64,000 bases of DNA from CG2-30-51-40 sp041753575. Lineage in GTDB: Bacteria; Desulfobacterota; DSM-4660; Desulfatiglandales; Desulfatiglandaceae. Made by a program: the position numbers and the translations under genes. Below, in pieces: positions 1 to 8,066 of the stretch (its first letter is position 1; each line of letters opens with the position of its first letter). A model generated the notes under the pieces. That model searched no databases and was not told the DNA's origin. It saw only the letters and a program-made list of their open reading frames with translations. The stretch covers positions 6,673 through 70,672 of the forward strand of contig JBGSUA010000123.1 in NCBI GenBank assembly GCA_041753575.1, given 5' to 3'.

Positions 1-7
1 AGAATAG

Positions 8-1438
8 ATGATAAGAAATAGGGCCTTACTCCTGATTGGAATTGTCCTTGCTTTTACCAGTTGCTCGCTGGCACCAAAATACAATAGACCGCAGGCCCCT
101 GTACCCTCGTTGTGGCCAAGCGGCGACGCGTATGGAGATGCCCAGGGGGAGATAGGCATTCAAGGAGCCTCTGAACTCGGATGGAAAGATTTTTTTGTTG
201 ACGGCAAACTCCAGGAGCTCATCAAGAAGGCACTGGAAAACAATCGCGATCTGAGGCTTGCGGCCCTCAACGTTCAAAGGGCAAGGGCCCTTTACGGCAT
301 TCAGCGAGGGGAGCTTTTTCCTTCCATAAACGGTGTGGGGAGCGGAAACGCTCAGAGAATCCCGGCAGACCTTTCATCAACCGGCAGTGCCAGGACGGCA
401 GAGCAATACAGCGCGTCGCTCGGTATAAGCTCCTGGGAGATAGATTTCTTTGGCCGCATTCGAAGCCTTGAGGAGCGGGCGCTTGAAGAATTCTTTGCAA
501 CCGAGCAGGCCCACAGGAGCGCCCAGGTCCTTCTGACGGCTGCCGTCGCGAACGCCTATCTGACAATGGTTGCCGACAGGGAGAATCTCAGGATTGCCCG
601 GAAGACCCTTGACGCGCAAATGGAATCCTACGCATTGGTGAAGAGGCGATATGAGCTGGGACTTGTCTCCGCGCTGGACCTGAACAGGGCCCAGACCCAG
701 GTGGACGCGGCAAGGGGAGATATATGGAGATTTACTCAACTGGCGGCGCAGGACGAAAACGCACTGACACTGATTATCGGCGGCCCTTGGCAAGGGTCGC
801 CGGCGGCAGAGGATCTGGCCTCAGTAGTCGCCCCGTCGGAGCTGTCTCCCGGAACCTCATCTGAGATACTGCTAAACAGGCCGGACATTATTGCCGCAGA
901 GCACAGGCTCAAGGCCGCATACGCCAATATAGGCGCCGCGAGGGCCTCCCTTTTCCCCAGGATATCACTTACGACATCCTTTGGAACAGCAAGCGCTGAG
1001 CTTTCGGGTCTTTTTAACTCCGGCTCCGGCACCTGGCTCTTTGCTCCGCAGATCGTTGTTCCCATCTTCGAGTCCAGGCTGTGGGCTGCCTATGATGTGA
1101 CAAAGGTGGAAAGAGAGATTTCTATCGCCCAGTATGAAAAGGCGATTCAGACCGCCTTCAGGGAGGTGGCCGATGCCCTCGCTCTGAAGGGAACACTGGG
1201 AAAGCAGATCTCCTCGCAGCAATCCCTGGTGGATTCGGTTGAAAGGACATACCGGCTTGCCATGCTCCGTTATGAGAAGGGTCTGGACGGCTACCTTGCG
1301 GTTCTTGACGCCCAGAGGTCCCTGTATGCGGCTCAACAAGGGCTTGTGGCGATGAGGCTGGCGGAGTTGACTAGCAGGGTAAGACTCTATGCCGTTCTTG
1401 GCGGCGGCTGGCAGGAGAGAACTGCTCCTGTAAAGTAG
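8..1438 (+). CDS. Outer-membrane efflux lipoprotein, NodT/OprM family
   Basis: Outer-membrane channel of a tripartite (RND-type) efflux pump. The protein is 476 residues, the usual size for the family. It opens with a lipoprotein signal: a hydrophobic stretch at residues 6-17 followed by the lipobox FTSC with the acylated Cys at 19. Two OEP-type coiled-coil halves follow, at about residues 60-245 and 280-465. The second half contains typical features such as LLNRPDI and the repeat-like ALDLNRAQTQ and GYLAVLDAQRS segments. The inner-membrane pump and adaptor genes that normally precede it must lie left of the window. The start ATG is 7 bases from the window edge, so its ribosome site cannot be judged. 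Family assignment is firm; the exported substrate is unknown. Confidence 0.9.
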   Translation: MIRNRALLLIGIVLAFTSCSLAPKYNRPQAPVPSLWPSGDAYGDAQGEIGIQGASELGWKDFFVDGKLQELIKKALENNRDLRLAALNVQRARALYGIQRGELFPSINGVGSGNAQRIPADLSSTGSARTAEQYSASLGISSWEIDFFGRIRSLEERALEEFFATEQAHRSAQVLLTAAVANAYLTMVADRENLRIARKTLDAQMESYALVKRRYELGLVSALDLNRAQTQVDAARGDIWRFTQLAAQDENALTLIIGGPWQGSPAAEDLASVVAPSELSPGTSSEILLNRPDIIAAEHRLKAAYANIGAARASLFPRISLTTSFGTASAELSGLFNSGSGTWLFAPQIVVPIFESRLWAAYDVTKVEREISIAQYEKAIQTAFREVADALALKGTLGKQISSQQSLVDSVERTYRLAMLRYEKGLDGYLAVLDAQRSLYAAQQGLVAMRLAELTSRVRLYAVLGGGWQERTAPVK

Positions 1439-1454
1439 GTTTTCTTTTAGACGA

Positions 1455-1699
1455 TCAATGATGATGGTTTTGTAAGAAGTCCACCTGCTGTGTTGAGCTG
1501 CATCCGTCGATAAAAAACTTTTCGTAACTGCTCAGGTTGTCAGGTTCACGGTTAGTTGGCTTTCGTTTTTCATAATTCTTGAGATAGTTGATGAATCCAC
1601 GAATGTCAATCCTGGCTTCTTTGTTGAACGGTACACTTTCCGGGTCAATCCACGTGCCGGTTGCCATGCCTCAATATCCTCAAACCGTTCAATCTTCAT
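1455..1699 (-). pseudogene. Four-helix-bundle protein (23S rRNA intervening-sequence family), internally deleted
   Basis: From the ATG at 1699 the minus strand reads MKIERFEDIEAWQ, the characteristic N-terminus of the four-helix-bundle family related to 23S rRNA intervening-sequence proteins (about 120 residues in intact members). After about 31 codons homology stops. The reading then jumps, in another frame, to a segment with RGFINYLKNYEK, which resembles the family's C-terminus (typically GGFIKYLKxYEK). The middle of the gene, about 65 codons, has therefore been deleted with a frame change, and the product cannot fold as a bundle. The second-frame reading stays open to 1455, past the element end at 1524. 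It is the cargo of the element at 1524-1744. Recognition is from memory of the family. Confidence 0.65.
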
Positions 1700-1744
1700 C
1701 GCTCTCTAACCTGGAACCGTGAACCCTTGAATCTGAGTAGTTAC
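1524..1744 (-). mobile_element. 221-bp non-autonomous element with 12-bp inverted ends and 8-bp target duplication
   Basis: The ends are GTAACTGCTCAG (1524-1535) and CTGAGTAGTTAC (1733-1744), inverted repeats with one mismatch. Immediately outside each end is the same 8-mer AACTTTTC (1516-1523 and 1745-1752), which reads as a target-site duplication. Inside, on the minus strand, lies a decayed four-helix-bundle gene (see pseudogene entry). A 65-bp relative with the same ends and no gene is at 10207-10271. No transposase is encoded, so it would have been moved in trans. Ends and duplication are seen directly; the mobility mechanism is inferred. Confidence 0.7.
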
Positions 1745-1754
1745 AACTTTTCTA

Positions 1755-1784
1755 TTGACCTGATTGTTTAATCATGCTTATCAT
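1755..1784 (+). promoter_or_regulatory. Probable sigma-70 promoter for the catabolic cluster
   Basis: TTGACC (1755-1760) and TATCAT (1779-1784) are separated by 18 bases, each one mismatch from the consensus hexamers. Transcription would begin near 1791, about 20 bases before the regulator start at 1812. The -35 box lies 3 bases beyond the target duplication of the mobile element at 1524-1744, so that insertion may have replaced upstream control DNA. Confidence 0.45.
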
Positions 1785-1811
1785 TTTAACAAATATTTAA
1801 CAGGGTCATAC

Positions 1812-2357
1812 ATGAATCTTGGCGGAAGGATAAAGTTGCTCAGGGAAGAAAAGGGCCTCACCATGCGGCACCTTGCGGAGCAGGCAGGCTGTTCCCCTTC
1901 CCTCATATCCCAGCTTGAAAACAACCGGGTTGATCCTTCCATATCCATGCTCAAGAGAATAGCGAAGGCCCTGGATGTCAATATAGTTGACTTCTTCATG
2001 GATGAAACGCTCAACCACGAGGATGTGGTCACAAGGGCGAACGACAGGGTGGACATCCAGTTGAGGAGGTGGGACGCAAAGATACAATCCCTTGTGAGGA
2101 ACACCAGGAACAAGAGGATGCAGCCGTTCCTCACGGTGATCAAACCCGGCGGAGGCTCCCACGGCATGTACCTGCATGAGGGAGAGGAATTCGGCTTTCT
2201 CACAAGAGGCTGCCTCACCCTTGTTCTGGACGAAAGGCGCTATGAGATAGGCACGGGGGAAAGTTTCTATTTCCCCTCCCACATACCCCACGACTGGATA
2301 AACAACGGCAGGGAGGACGCAGAGGTGATCTGGGTCATTACCCCTCCGACATTTTAA
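1812..2357 (+). CDS. XRE-family transcriptional regulator with cupin domain
   Basis: A 181-residue cytoplasmic regulator. Residues 1-60 form an XRE helix-turn-helix (LREEKGLTMRHLAEQAG, then SLISQLENNRVDPSISML). Residues about 105-178 form a cupin_2 small-molecule domain (PGGGSHGMYLHEGEEFG, then GESFYFPSHIPHDWIN). The same layout occurs in regulators such as PuuR, which sense a catabolic substrate. The frame is open back to a TTG at 1764, but homology begins at the ATG at 1812, so I use that start. The aldehyde dehydrogenase gene follows after 15 bases, so this is probably the local regulator of the operon. The ligand is unknown; the pathway substrate or an intermediate is a reasonable guess. 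Confidence 0.9.
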   Translation: MNLGGRIKLLREEKGLTMRHLAEQAGCSPSLISQLENNRVDPSISMLKRIAKALDVNIVDFFMDETLNHEDVVTRANDRVDIQLRRWDAKIQSLVRNTRNKRMQPFLTVIKPGGGSHGMYLHEGEEFGFLTRGCLTLVLDERRYEIGTGESFYFPSHIPHDWINNGREDAEVIWVITPPTF

Positions 2358-2372
2358 CTCAGAGGAGTCGCT

Positions 2373-3857
2373 ATGGCTTTACTTGATGAAGTGAAAGCAC
2401 ACTATGGAAGATTAAGCCCGTTCATCGCCGGACAATGGCAGTCTGGGGGAAACCGCGCGGTCTTGAAGGATTACAATCCCGCGAAGGACAAGGAAATAGC
2501 CGAGGTTGAAATCTCAGACGGCCGGGACGCCGAGGCGGCGGTGGAGGCCGCTCACAGGGCATTCCAGAGCTGGAAGGATGTGCCCTTCAGGGACAGAGCC
2601 GATTATCTCGGGAAGATGAGGGCGGTTTTTGCGGCAAGGCATGAGGAACTAGCGAGGATACTGGCGCAGGACCACGGAAGGACCCTTGGCGATGCCCGGG
2701 GTACAGTGCAAAGGTGCATTGAAAACATCGAATCCGCCATAGGCGCCCTTTACAGTCTTTACAAGGGCGAAGCGGTTCAGCAGCTTGCAAGGGGCATTGA
2801 CTGTTCCATGCTGTGGGAGCCGGTGGGTCCTTTCCTGATACTTACTCCGGGAAACATCCCCATGCACGCCTGGTCATCCTTTGTGCCTTACGCCATAGGC
2901 TGCGGCTGCACTGTGATAGTCTCTCCGAGCTGGCAGAACCCCGTGGCAAGCGACGCGGTCTTCAAGGTCCTGGAGGAAGTCGGACTTCCTGCCGGGGTCA
3001 TGAATCTCATTCATGTGGGAACCGGATTTGATGTCAACAAGAAGATACTTGAAGACAAAAGGATCGCCGGGGTGGGCTTCATAGGATCAAGTCTGGTGGG
3101 AAAAGAGCTTTTCGCCCTTTGCGGAAGACTCGGAAAGAGATCTTCCATAAATGGAAACGGAAAGAACCACATCGTGGTTATGGACGACGCAGATCCCGCA
3201 AAGGCCGCAGACTACGTCATTAGAGGTTGTTTCGGTATGGCGGGCCAAAGGTGCCTCGGCTCAGACAATGTCCTTGTGATGGGCTCTGTTTATAGCGCAT
3301 TCAGGGAAAAACTCCTTGATGCAGCAAGGAAGATGAAAGTGGGTTACGGCCTTGATGAGGCAACGGAGATGGGGCCTTTGACCACAAAGGGAGGCAGGGA
3401 AAGGGTTCTTGCCTTTATTGAAAGGGGCGTGAAGGAAGGGGCAAGGCTCGTACTGGACGGAAGGAGCATAAAGGTGCCAGGCTATGATTCGGGCTATTTT
3501 ATAGGGCCAACAATCCTGGATAATGTGAATGCCTCCATGTTCATCGCCAGGGAGGAATCCTTCGGGCCGGTATGCAACCTCCTGACCATAGGAGGTCTTG
3601 GGGAGGCAATAGATACTATCAACAACTCAAGCTACGGGCATTCCGCCTGCATCATTACGCAAAGCGGCGCAAACGCCAGGACTTTCACGAGGGAATGCAA
3701 TGTCGGGAATATAGGCATAAACGCGGGGATACCGCAGCCTTATGCTTTTTTTCCGCTCGGATCAAAGAAAGATTCTTTCTTCGGCGCCGCAAAGTCCAGA
3801 GTGGACTCCGTGCGTCTCTTTCTTGATCAGAAGACCGTTACGGAGAGGTGGGTATAG
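2373..3857 (+). CDS. Aldehyde dehydrogenase, methylmalonate-semialdehyde dehydrogenase-like
   Basis: A 494-residue ALDH-superfamily enzyme. The active-site Cys is C294 in GMAGQRCLGSDN, and the conserved Asn is N161 in TPGNIPMHAW. The stretch that normally carries the general-base Glu (LELGGK) reads NGNGKNHIVV, as in CoA-acylating methylmalonate-semialdehyde dehydrogenases (MMSDH), which lack that Glu. Oddly, the cofactor-contacting KPSE motif is SPSW, with the Lys replaced. MMSDH converts a 2-substituted malonate semialdehyde plus CoA and NAD to an acyl-CoA, CO2 and NADH. 2-Formylglutarate, the enamidase product of this operon, is such a compound and would give glutaryl-CoA. Family is secure; the substrate is my inference from context. 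The ribosome site is GAGGAG before the ATG. Confidence 0.85.
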   Translation: MALLDEVKAHYGRLSPFIAGQWQSGGNRAVLKDYNPAKDKEIAEVEISDGRDAEAAVEAAHRAFQSWKDVPFRDRADYLGKMRAVFAARHEELARILAQDHGRTLGDARGTVQRCIENIESAIGALYSLYKGEAVQQLARGIDCSMLWEPVGPFLILTPGNIPMHAWSSFVPYAIGCGCTVIVSPSWQNPVASDAVFKVLEEVGLPAGVMNLIHVGTGFDVNKKILEDKRIAGVGFIGSSLVGKELFALCGRLGKRSSINGNGKNHIVVMDDADPAKAADYVIRGCFGMAGQRCLGSDNVLVMGSVYSAFREKLLDAARKMKVGYGLDEATEMGPLTTKGGRERVLAFIERGVKEGARLVLDGRSIKVPGYDSGYFIGPTILDNVNASMFIAREESFGPVCNLLTIGGLGEAIDTINNSSYGHSACIITQSGANARTFTRECNVGNIGINAGIPQPYAFFPLGSKKDSFFGAAKSRVDSVRLFLDQKTVTERWV

Positions 3858-3890
3858 GCAATCAACCTAAAAGGGAAAGGAGAAAAGGCC

Positions 3891-4976
3891 ATGTGTCAGG
3901 ATTGTGGAGGTATCACGAGAAGGGATTTCATCAAGGCGGCCGTGGTGGGAGGGGCTGCGCTGGGCTCAGGCATCATAGGCCTGGAGAATGCCTTTGCAGC
4001 AGATGCGAACCTGCGTTTCAGCACCTGGCATCCGCCGGTGAGCAGGGAGGTCAAGACGGTTTGGACCCCCATGATGGAGGAGATTAAGAAACGGAGCAAT
4101 GGAAATCTCGGCTACGCAATGTACGCCGGGGGCGCGCTCGGCAAAGGGCCGGATCATTTTGACATAGTTTCAAGAGGGATGTCCGACCTTGGCTATTTCA
4201 CGGCCACATGGACCCCCGGGAGATTTCCACTTACCGATGTCCTGTCACTGGCCGTCTGGGTGGATGGAAAGGATCTGGCCGCGGATATCGGAAATGCAGT
4301 CTATCAGAAGGTTCTCAAGGATGAGTTCAAGGACGTCAAGGTTCTTGAGCTGAACGGGTGCATCCAGTCATTTATCTGGACAAAAAGCAAGCCTGTAAGG
4401 AGCATTGAGGACTTAAAGGGCCTCAAACTGAGGAGCCCGGGGGGGCATCAGACAAATTACATAAAGGCCCTCGGAGCGGAGCCCATATTTATGCCTCTGG
4501 GCGATGTCTATATGGCCATGGAGACCGGAACCGTTGACGGCCTGGTTACCTGTTCTCCTCTGGTGCTGGCTTTCAAGTTGTTTGAGGTTGCAAAGTACGG
4601 CACTGTTCTCACATTCGGGTGCGTGTCGGAAGGCACCGTCATGAACATGAAGAGCTACAACAAACTGGACAATGGACAGAAGAAGATCATTGATGAGGTC
4701 TGCACAAATCCCTTCAAGACCACCGGAGGCCTTACAAGGGATGTTTACAAACAGATGATCGCTGAGATCTCCTCAAAGGGAGTTGAGTTGATTGAGCTTC
4801 CCGATCAGGAAAAAAATAAGTGGTATGAAAGATTCCGCCAGGTAACCAGGGACTGGGTCAAGGGACTCGAGGAAAAAGGCCTTCCTGCCAAAAAGGCGGT
4901 TCTGACAATGAATGAGGAATGCGAAAAACGAGGGGTAAAACTCGTTGCGTTTCCTCCGGAATACCTGAAGGGATAG
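3891..4976 (+). CDS. TRAP transporter substrate-binding protein (DctP family)
   Basis: A 361-residue periplasmic binding protein of a tripartite ATP-independent importer. It starts with a twin-arginine signal (ITRRDFIK at residues 8-15, a hydrophobic stretch, and an Ala-rich cleavage site near residue 36), so it is probably exported folded through Tat. The DctP fold follows, including the KLRSPGG segment whose Arg in this family pairs with a substrate carboxylate. AAAGGAG precedes the ATG. The two membrane subunits follow at once. Placement among nicotinate-type genes suggests the ligand is a carboxylated N-heterocycle or related acid; the sequence alone does not show this. Confidence 0.92.
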   Translation: MCQDCGGITRRDFIKAAVVGGAALGSGIIGLENAFAADANLRFSTWHPPVSREVKTVWTPMMEEIKKRSNGNLGYAMYAGGALGKGPDHFDIVSRGMSDLGYFTATWTPGRFPLTDVLSLAVWVDGKDLAADIGNAVYQKVLKDEFKDVKVLELNGCIQSFIWTKSKPVRSIEDLKGLKLRSPGGHQTNYIKALGAEPIFMPLGDVYMAMETGTVDGLVTCSPLVLAFKLFEVAKYGTVLTFGCVSEGTVMNMKSYNKLDNGQKKIIDEVCTNPFKTTGGLTRDVYKQMIAEISSKGVELIELPDQEKNKWYERFRQVTRDWVKGLEEKGLPAKKAVLTMNEECEKRGVKLVAFPPEYLKG

Positions 4977-4982
4977 CTTCTT

Positions 4983-5477
4983 ATGGGAATGCTTGAAGGT
5001 GCCGGGAAAATAATAAGAAAGGCATCCTTTTTCCTGTGCTGTGCGGGCATGGTCTTTGTTATGCCCCTCATGGCGCTTACGACCGTGGATGTCATTTCAA
5101 GGGCGATATGGAGCAAGCCCATACCCGGTACCTTTGAGCTTTCCGAATACCTCCTCGCGATAGCGATACTGCTTGGCGCCGCCTATACGCAGCAGGTCAA
5201 GGGCCATGTGGGGGTGGACTTTGTCACCAAGAGATTAGGGCCCAGACTCAGGGCCTTGAGCGAGTCGCTCTGTAATCTGGGATGTATGATCATCGTCGTT
5301 CTGCTTGCCTGGCAGGGCTATGAAAGGGCCTTCGAGGAGACAACCGTATCGGACATGCTGAGGATACCTCAAACTCCTTTCAGGCTTTTGGTTTTTGTCG
5401 CGGGCATTACCCTTTTTGCCGAGTTTCTCCTGGATTTCATCAACTCGCTAAAGAGCCTTATCGGGGGAGAGAAATGA
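4983..5477 (+). CDS. TRAP transporter small permease (DctQ family)
   Basis: The small membrane subunit of the TRAP importer, 164 residues with four predicted transmembrane helices (about residues 15-38, 50-70, 90-110 and 132-155). It contains the family-typical ISRAIWSKPIPGTFELSEY segment after the first helix. It starts 6 bases after the binding-protein gene, and its end overlaps the large-permease start by 4 bases, so the three subunits are translationally linked. Confidence 0.9.
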   Translation: MGMLEGAGKIIRKASFFLCCAGMVFVMPLMALTTVDVISRAIWSKPIPGTFELSEYLLAIAILLGAAYTQQVKGHVGVDFVTKRLGPRLRALSESLCNLGCMIIVVLLAWQGYERAFEETTVSDMLRIPQTPFRLLVFVAGITLFAEFLLDFINSLKSLIGGEK

Positions 5478-6781
5478 GCCCTATTCTGGTCGGAATCATA
5501 GGCAGCGCGGTTCTTCTTTTTCTCCTTTTCATGGGAATGCCAATAGCCTTCGTTATGATGCTTGTGGGGTTTTTAGGAGTTACCTGTCTGACCTCCATTG
5601 ACGCGGCGCTCCCCCTTCTTGCGGACAACCTTTACGGCTCCGTAGCCCACTATCCTTACACAATAATCCCGCTTTTTGTCATAATGGGCGCCTTCGCGAG
5701 CGCAGCGGGAATTACAGGGGAGCTTTACAATACCTTTGAGAAGTGGTTCAGAAGGCTCCCGGGCGGGCTAGGCATAGCAACGATTGCCGCCTGCGCGGGT
5801 TTTGCGGCTGTGAGCGGATCATCAGTAGCGGCAGCGGCGGCCATGGGTACGGTGGCCTTGCCTGAGATGAAGAGGTTCAACTACAGCCAGAAACTCGCAA
5901 CCGGTGTGATAGCGGCCGGAGGCACCCTGAGCTTTCTTATCCCTCCCTCACTGGGATTTGTCATATTCGGGATGCTCACGGAGCAGTCCATAGGAAAGCT
6001 ATTGATAGCGGGCGCAGTGCCCGGGCTCCTTCTAAGCGCTCTTTATGCCCTTGTGGTCTATTTCTCCGTGAAGATCAATCCGGGACTTGCGCCCATGATC
6101 CACGAAAGGGTTTCATGGAGGGAGAAGCTTCTATCCCTCAGGGGGGTCTGGGAGACACTTCTTGTCTTCCTGGTGGTCATGGGAGGGATCTACGGCGGTT
6201 TCATAAATCCCACCGAGGCCGGCGCCATAGGAGCGTCCTGCCTGTTTCTCATAGTGCTTTTCAAGCGCAAGCTTACCGGCAAGGCATTTGCTCAAACCCT
6301 CCTTGATACTATCCGCATATCCGTCATGGTCATATTTCTGGTTTCAGGCGCAACCATATTCAGCTACTTTCTTGCCCTTTCGACCATCCCGACGACTGTT
6401 TCCGCCTGGATCGCCGGGCTGGGGGTCTCAAAGTACCTGGTGCTCACGATCATAATAGCCATTTACCTTTTTCTGGGTTGTTTTCTTGATGCTGTTTCCA
6501 TGATGGTGCTCACCCTTCCTGTGGTCTTTCCCGTAATAATCTCCCTGGGATTCGATCCCATCTGGTTCGGAGTGGTGGCGGTCCTGATGATGGAGGCAGG
6601 CCTTATAACCCCCCCTGTGGGACTCAACGTATATACCCTTGCGGGCATAGCCAGGGATGTTCCCATGAGCGATATATTCAAAGGAGTCACGCCTTTTTTG
6701 ATGGGTATATTCCTGCTCGTGATCATACTGACGGTCTTTCCGCAGATTGTGACATTCCTTCCCAACATGATGGGAAGGTGA
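5474..6781 (+). CDS. TRAP transporter large permease (DctM family)
   Basis: The ion-coupled transport subunit of the importer, 435 residues, about 12 hydrophobic segments and standard length for DctM. Recognisable stretches are GMPIAFVMMLVGF near the N-terminus, the SGSSVAAAAAMGTVALPEM region, GAVPGLLLSALY in the middle, and LITPPVGLNVYTLAG near residue 385. It moves substrate delivered by the periplasmic protein using a sodium or proton gradient. The GTGAGGAGG at its 3' end provides the ribosome site for the iron-sulfur subunit gene 10 bases downstream. Confidence 0.92.
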   Translation: MSPILVGIIGSAVLLFLLFMGMPIAFVMMLVGFLGVTCLTSIDAALPLLADNLYGSVAHYPYTIIPLFVIMGAFASAAGITGELYNTFEKWFRRLPGGLGIATIAACAGFAAVSGSSVAAAAAMGTVALPEMKRFNYSQKLATGVIAAGGTLSFLIPPSLGFVIFGMLTEQSIGKLLIAGAVPGLLLSALYALVVYFSVKINPGLAPMIHERVSWREKLLSLRGVWETLLVFLVVMGGIYGGFINPTEAGAIGASCLFLIVLFKRKLTGKAFAQTLLDTIRISVMVIFLVSGATIFSYFLALSTIPTTVSAWIAGLGVSKYLVLTIIIAIYLFLGCFLDAVSMMVLTLPVVFPVIISLGFDPIWFGVVAVLMMEAGLITPPVGLNVYTLAGIARDVPMSDIFKGVTPFLMGIFLLVIILTVFPQIVTFLPNMMGR

Positions 6782-6791
6782 GGAGGCCTCG

Positions 6792-7250
6792 TTGCGAAGG
6801 ATTTCTCTCCAATTAAACGGTGAAAAAGCGGAAGCTGAAATTGAGGATTACTCCACACTCCTTGAAGTACTCAGAGAGCAATTCTCGCTTCTGAGCGTAA
6901 AGGAGGGATGCGGCATAGGGGAGTGCGGTGCATGCACGGTGCTCTTGAATGAAAGGCCTGTCTACGCCTGCCTGACTCTGGCTGTGAAGGCCGATGGGTG
7001 CGATGTCAAGACGGCCGAATACCTGTCCGGGGCTGGCTCTCTTCACCCCCTCCAGGAGGCCTTTGTCAAGGCCGGGGCAGTTCAGTGCGGATACTGCACT
7101 CCAGGGATGCTCATGAGCGCCTACGCGCTCTTAAAGGAAGAGAAGACGCCCACAGACGAAATGATCCGTGAAGGAATCAGCGGGAACCTATGCAGGTGCA
7201 CCGGCTACGTGCAGATCATGGAGGCCGTAAAGGATGCTGCCGAGATTTAG
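6792..7250 (+). CDS. Molybdenum hydroxylase, 2x[2Fe-2S] subunit (xanthine dehydrogenase family)
   Basis: The electron-transfer subunit of a xanthine-dehydrogenase-family hydroxylase, 152 residues. The plant-type [2Fe-2S] motif is CGIGECGACTVLLN plus a distal Cys (PVYAC) at about residues 37-57. The helical-domain cluster uses CGYC and CRC at about residues 97-136. It moves electrons from the Mo site to the FAD subunit. The start is a TTG at 6792 supported by AGGAGG 6 bases upstream; no upstream ATG fits. It overlaps the FAD-subunit gene by 17 bases. In this context it corresponds to NdhS of nicotinate dehydrogenase, but specificity is inferred. Confidence 0.92.
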   Translation: MRRISLQLNGEKAEAEIEDYSTLLEVLREQFSLLSVKEGCGIGECGACTVLLNERPVYACLTLAVKADGCDVKTAEYLSGAGSLHPLQEAFVKAGAVQCGYCTPGMLMSAYALLKEEKTPTDEMIREGISGNLCRCTGYVQIMEAVKDAAEI

Positions 7251-8064
7251 GTGCCTAGTCCCACGGGCCAAAAAAGAGGCCCTGACCATGCTGAGGGACG
7301 AAGCAAACACCAGGGTACTTGCGGGAGGAACCGATCTCCTCGTTGATATACGAAAATACACCTGCTGTCCCGAGACGCTGGTTGACATAACAAGGGTAAA
7401 GGAATTCGGCCGGAGTTTCGACAGGGCTTCGGGAATCCTTTCTCCTACGATTACCCATGCCTTTGCGTCCCGGGCCCCAGAAATTAAACATAACTTTCCG
7501 GCCCTTTCCCTCGGCTGCGCCCAGGTGGGCTCCCCCCAAATAAGGAACACGGCCACCATCGGAGGAAACATAGCCAATGCCTGTCCTGCCGCGGACAGCG
7601 TACCCCCGCTCCTTATCCATGACGCCCGCCTGACCATAGAGTCCCTTGCCGGAGAAAGGGATGTAGCGCTTGAGGGTTTCCTGCTTGCTCCTTACAGATC
7701 CTCCCTGAGTACGGATGAGCTCATCACCTCCATAAGACTTCAGACCCTCCAGGGTTACAGGGTAGGCCTCAAGAGGCTTTCCATAAGGGCAGCCCTTTCC
7801 ATAAGCAGGCTCTCAGTCGCCTGGGCGGTCAAGGAAGAGGACGGCGTCTTTGATGATGTGAGGATCGCGATAGGCTCCTGCACACCTGTGGCCTTCAGGG
7901 CAAGGGAGGCGGAGGCCTTCTTGAAGGAAAACCCGACAGGATACAAGGCAATCGAAGAGGCTGTCGAGATGATCATAAAAGTAATAAGAAAGAAAACGGG
8001 TGAGAGGCCCACCCACGCCTTCAAGCTACCCATACTTAGAAACATCCTTTTGGAGGCCCTTTAG
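7234..8064 (+). CDS. Molybdenum hydroxylase, FAD-binding subunit
   Basis: The flavin subunit of the same hydroxylase, 276 residues, matching the FAD-binding domain of the CO-dehydrogenase/xanthine-dehydrogenase medium subunit. FAD-contacting motifs are VLAGGTDLLVDIRK (about residues 30-43) and ATIGGNIANACPAADSVPPL (about residues 107-126). The CO-dehydrogenase-type C-terminal domain follows. It passes electrons to the external acceptor. The first codons overlap the iron-sulfur subunit and the Mo subunit starts 2 bases after it, giving the S-F-L gene order. No frame damage is visible. Confidence 0.9.
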   Translation: MLPRFRCLVPRAKKEALTMLRDEANTRVLAGGTDLLVDIRKYTCCPETLVDITRVKEFGRSFDRASGILSPTITHAFASRAPEIKHNFPALSLGCAQVGSPQIRNTATIGGNIANACPAADSVPPLLIHDARLTIESLAGERDVALEGFLLAPYRSSLSTDELITSIRLQTLQGYRVGLKRLSIRAALSISRLSVAWAVKEEDGVFDDVRIAIGSCTPVAFRAREAEAFLKENPTGYKAIEEAVEMIIKVIRKKTGERPTHAFKLPILRNILLEAL

Positions 8065-8066
8065 AG

